Source: Pararhizobium mangrovi (GTDB lineage Bacteria; Pseudomonadota; Alphaproteobacteria; Rhizobiales; Rhizobiaceae). From it: a DNA stretch of 64,000 bases. The position numbers and the translations under genes were made by a program. Under the pieces are notes generated by a model that was given only the letters and a program-made list of their open reading frames with translations, was not told the DNA's origin and did not search any database. Positions within the stretch are counted from its first letter, which is position 1. Each line of letters begins with the position of its first letter. Positions 63,006-64,000 of the stretch are shown here, piece after piece. The stretch is from contig NZ_VHLH01000015.1 of NCBI RefSeq assembly GCF_006516965.1, forward strand, positions 1-64,000. The letters are read 5' to 3'.

Positions 63006-64000
63006 GTGTTCTCAGCGTGCCCGCGTTTCTCCCGCTTCCTCGCCTCTGCCTTCCTGGCCGGCATTTCGGTATGGCTTTCCGCCTGCCAGACGGTACCGAA
63101 GGCGGTCGCGCCCTCGGCGACCCCGCAGATCGCGGAGAAGGTCCGCAAGCACACCCGCTACAGCCGCATGGCGGAACGCGAATTGCCCGAGATCGAGGCG
63201 GCGTTCGGCGGCGTGTATCACGATGCGAAGGCCGAGCGGATGATCGCGCGCATCGTCGGCCGGATGACGGCCGCCGCCCCCGACCACGGCATCACCTATT
63301 CGCTCACCATCCTGAACTCGCCGCGCGTCAACGCCTTCGCGCTGCCCGGCGGCTACATCTTCGTGACGCGCGGCATGCTGGCGCTCGCCGACGATTCGGC
63401 CGAACTCGCCGGTATTCTCGGCCACGAGATGGGCCATATCATCGCCAATCACGGCGTGAAGCGTGCTCGGTTCGAGCAGGCCCAGATCGAGCGTCTACGC
63501 GCTGCCGCCGGCACGCTCGTCGATCCGGAAGCGCGCGCTTCGGCGCTTGCCGAAAGCCAGCGCAAGGTCGCCGCCTTCTCCCGCGAACAGGAAGTGCAGG
63601 CCGACAAGACGGGTGTCTCGATCGAGGGACGGGCCGGCTACGATCCCTATTCGTCGGTGCGCCTGCTATCGACCATGGAGGCCTTCAGCCGTTTCGAGAC
63701 CCGCGGTGCCACGGAAAAGACCGAGCCGGACTTCCTTGCCGACCATCCCAACAGTCCCGCCCGCAGCGCCGCCATCCGCGTCAACGCCGCGCGCTTCGGC
63801 AGGACCGGTGTCGGCGAACGCGGGCGCGACGCCTATCTCGACGGCATCGACGGCATGCTTTTCGGCTATCCCCCGCAAGCCGGCTACGTGCGCGGACGGC
63901 AGTTCCTTCATCCCGAACTCGGCATCGGATTCACCGTGCCGAAGGGCTTCATCCTGGAAAACAACTCGGACGCGGTGCTTGCGGCCGGGCCGGACGGCGT
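63006..64000 (+). CDS. M48-family metalloprotease, lipoprotein (partial, runs off the window)
   Basis: The reading frame is open from 63006 to the window end (331 codons seen). A signal peptide ends in the lipobox LSAC with Cys27, predicting an outer-membrane or periplasmic lipoprotein. The zinc motif is HEMGH (His140, Glu141, His144) and the third ligand lies in REQEVQADKTG. VNAFALPGGYIFVTRGML is typical of the BepA/LoiP-like branch, which handles outer-membrane protein quality control. GTG 63006 has GGGG 8 bp upstream; GTG 63000 or 62997 are alternatives. The C-terminal part is missing. Confidence 0.9.
   Translation, partial: MFSACPRFSRFLASAFLAGISVWLSACQTVPKAVAPSATPQIAEKVRKHTRYSRMAERELPEIEAAFGGVYHDAKAERMIARIVGRMTAAAPDHGITYSLTILNSPRVNAFALPGGYIFVTRGMLALADDSAELAGILGHEMGHIIANHGVKRARFEQAQIERLRAAAGTLVDPEARASALAESQRKVAAFSREQEVQADKTGVSIEGRAGYDPYSSVRLLSTMEAFSRFETRGATEKTEPDFLADHPNSPARSAAIRVNAARFGRTGVGERGRDAYLDGIDGMLFGYPPQAGYVRGRQFLHPELGIGFTVPKGFILENNSDAVLAAGPDG

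Noticed and set aside
62718-63154. Minus-strand open frame downstream of gyrB
   Set aside because: It runs antisense through the M48 protease start and has no protein-like features.

Overview
The window is about 65% GC and almost fully coding. Gene content and order point to an alphaproteobacterium of the order Hyphomicrobiales (Rhizobiales). Markers are the runs trmB-metK-xre-lnt-corC-ybeY-phoH-miaB, trpS-murJ-glnD-mutS and lptC-lptA-lptB-rpoN-hpf-ptsN, an SRP RNA just before dnaX, an Hsp20/DUF1150 pair, and an OlsB ornithine-lipid acyltransferase. I cannot name the genus. No tRNA, rRNA, CRISPR array, insertion sequence or integrase was seen.

Layout. 0.1-21.9 kb: a continuous minus-strand block of housekeeping genes: CHAD protein, tRNA m7G methylation, SAM synthesis, lipoprotein acylation, ribosome and tRNA maturation, t6A synthesis, Fe-S delivery, Trp-tRNA synthetase, lipid II flippase, PII control and mismatch repair. 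22.1-31.5 kb: a small secreted or membrane protein, OlsB, a hybrid histidine kinase, a quinone/acrylyl-CoA-type reductase, lspA with two RNA methyltransferase-like genes, a CoxG-like protein, a LapA-domain protein, ihfB and an SppA-type protease. 31.7-36.8 kb: plus-strand LPS-transport and sigma-54 block. 37.1-39.4 kb: DUF1150, Hsp20 (with a candidate heat-shock promoter and ROSE-like leader), nudC and a HIT protein. 39.5-42.1 kb: SRP RNA, dnaX and ybaB; recR, often the next gene, is absent.

42.2-56.1 kb is the accessory part, a sugar-catabolism locus. An eight-gene minus-strand operon encodes an ABC importer (ATPase, binding protein, two permeases) and a non-phosphorylative sugar-acid route: IlvD/Edd dehydratase, HpcH/HpaI aldolase, SMP-30 lactonase and SDR sugar dehydrogenase. 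A LacI-type regulator is read divergently. Beyond it lie a Gfo/Idh/MocA dehydrogenase with a TIM-barrel isomerase-like gene, an AraC regulator and a second Gfo/Idh/MocA gene. The importer operon and the second dehydrogenase have promoters of the same design: a -35 box, 17 bp, a TACGAA -10, and an identical TAGCGCTACGA core at the same place. This ties the two units into one regulon. The pathway should yield pyruvate plus a short aldehyde (glycolaldehyde if the sugar is a pentose); malate synthase G lies right after the locus.

56.2-64 kb: malate synthase G, a cytochrome P450, gyrB behind its own promoter, and the start of an M48 lipoprotein metalloprotease cut by the window edge.

Many genes begin with GTG or TTG, often overlapping the previous stop codon. 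Starts were chosen from ribosome-binding sites, overlaps and recalled family N-termini. Functional calls come from motif recognition, not database searches.
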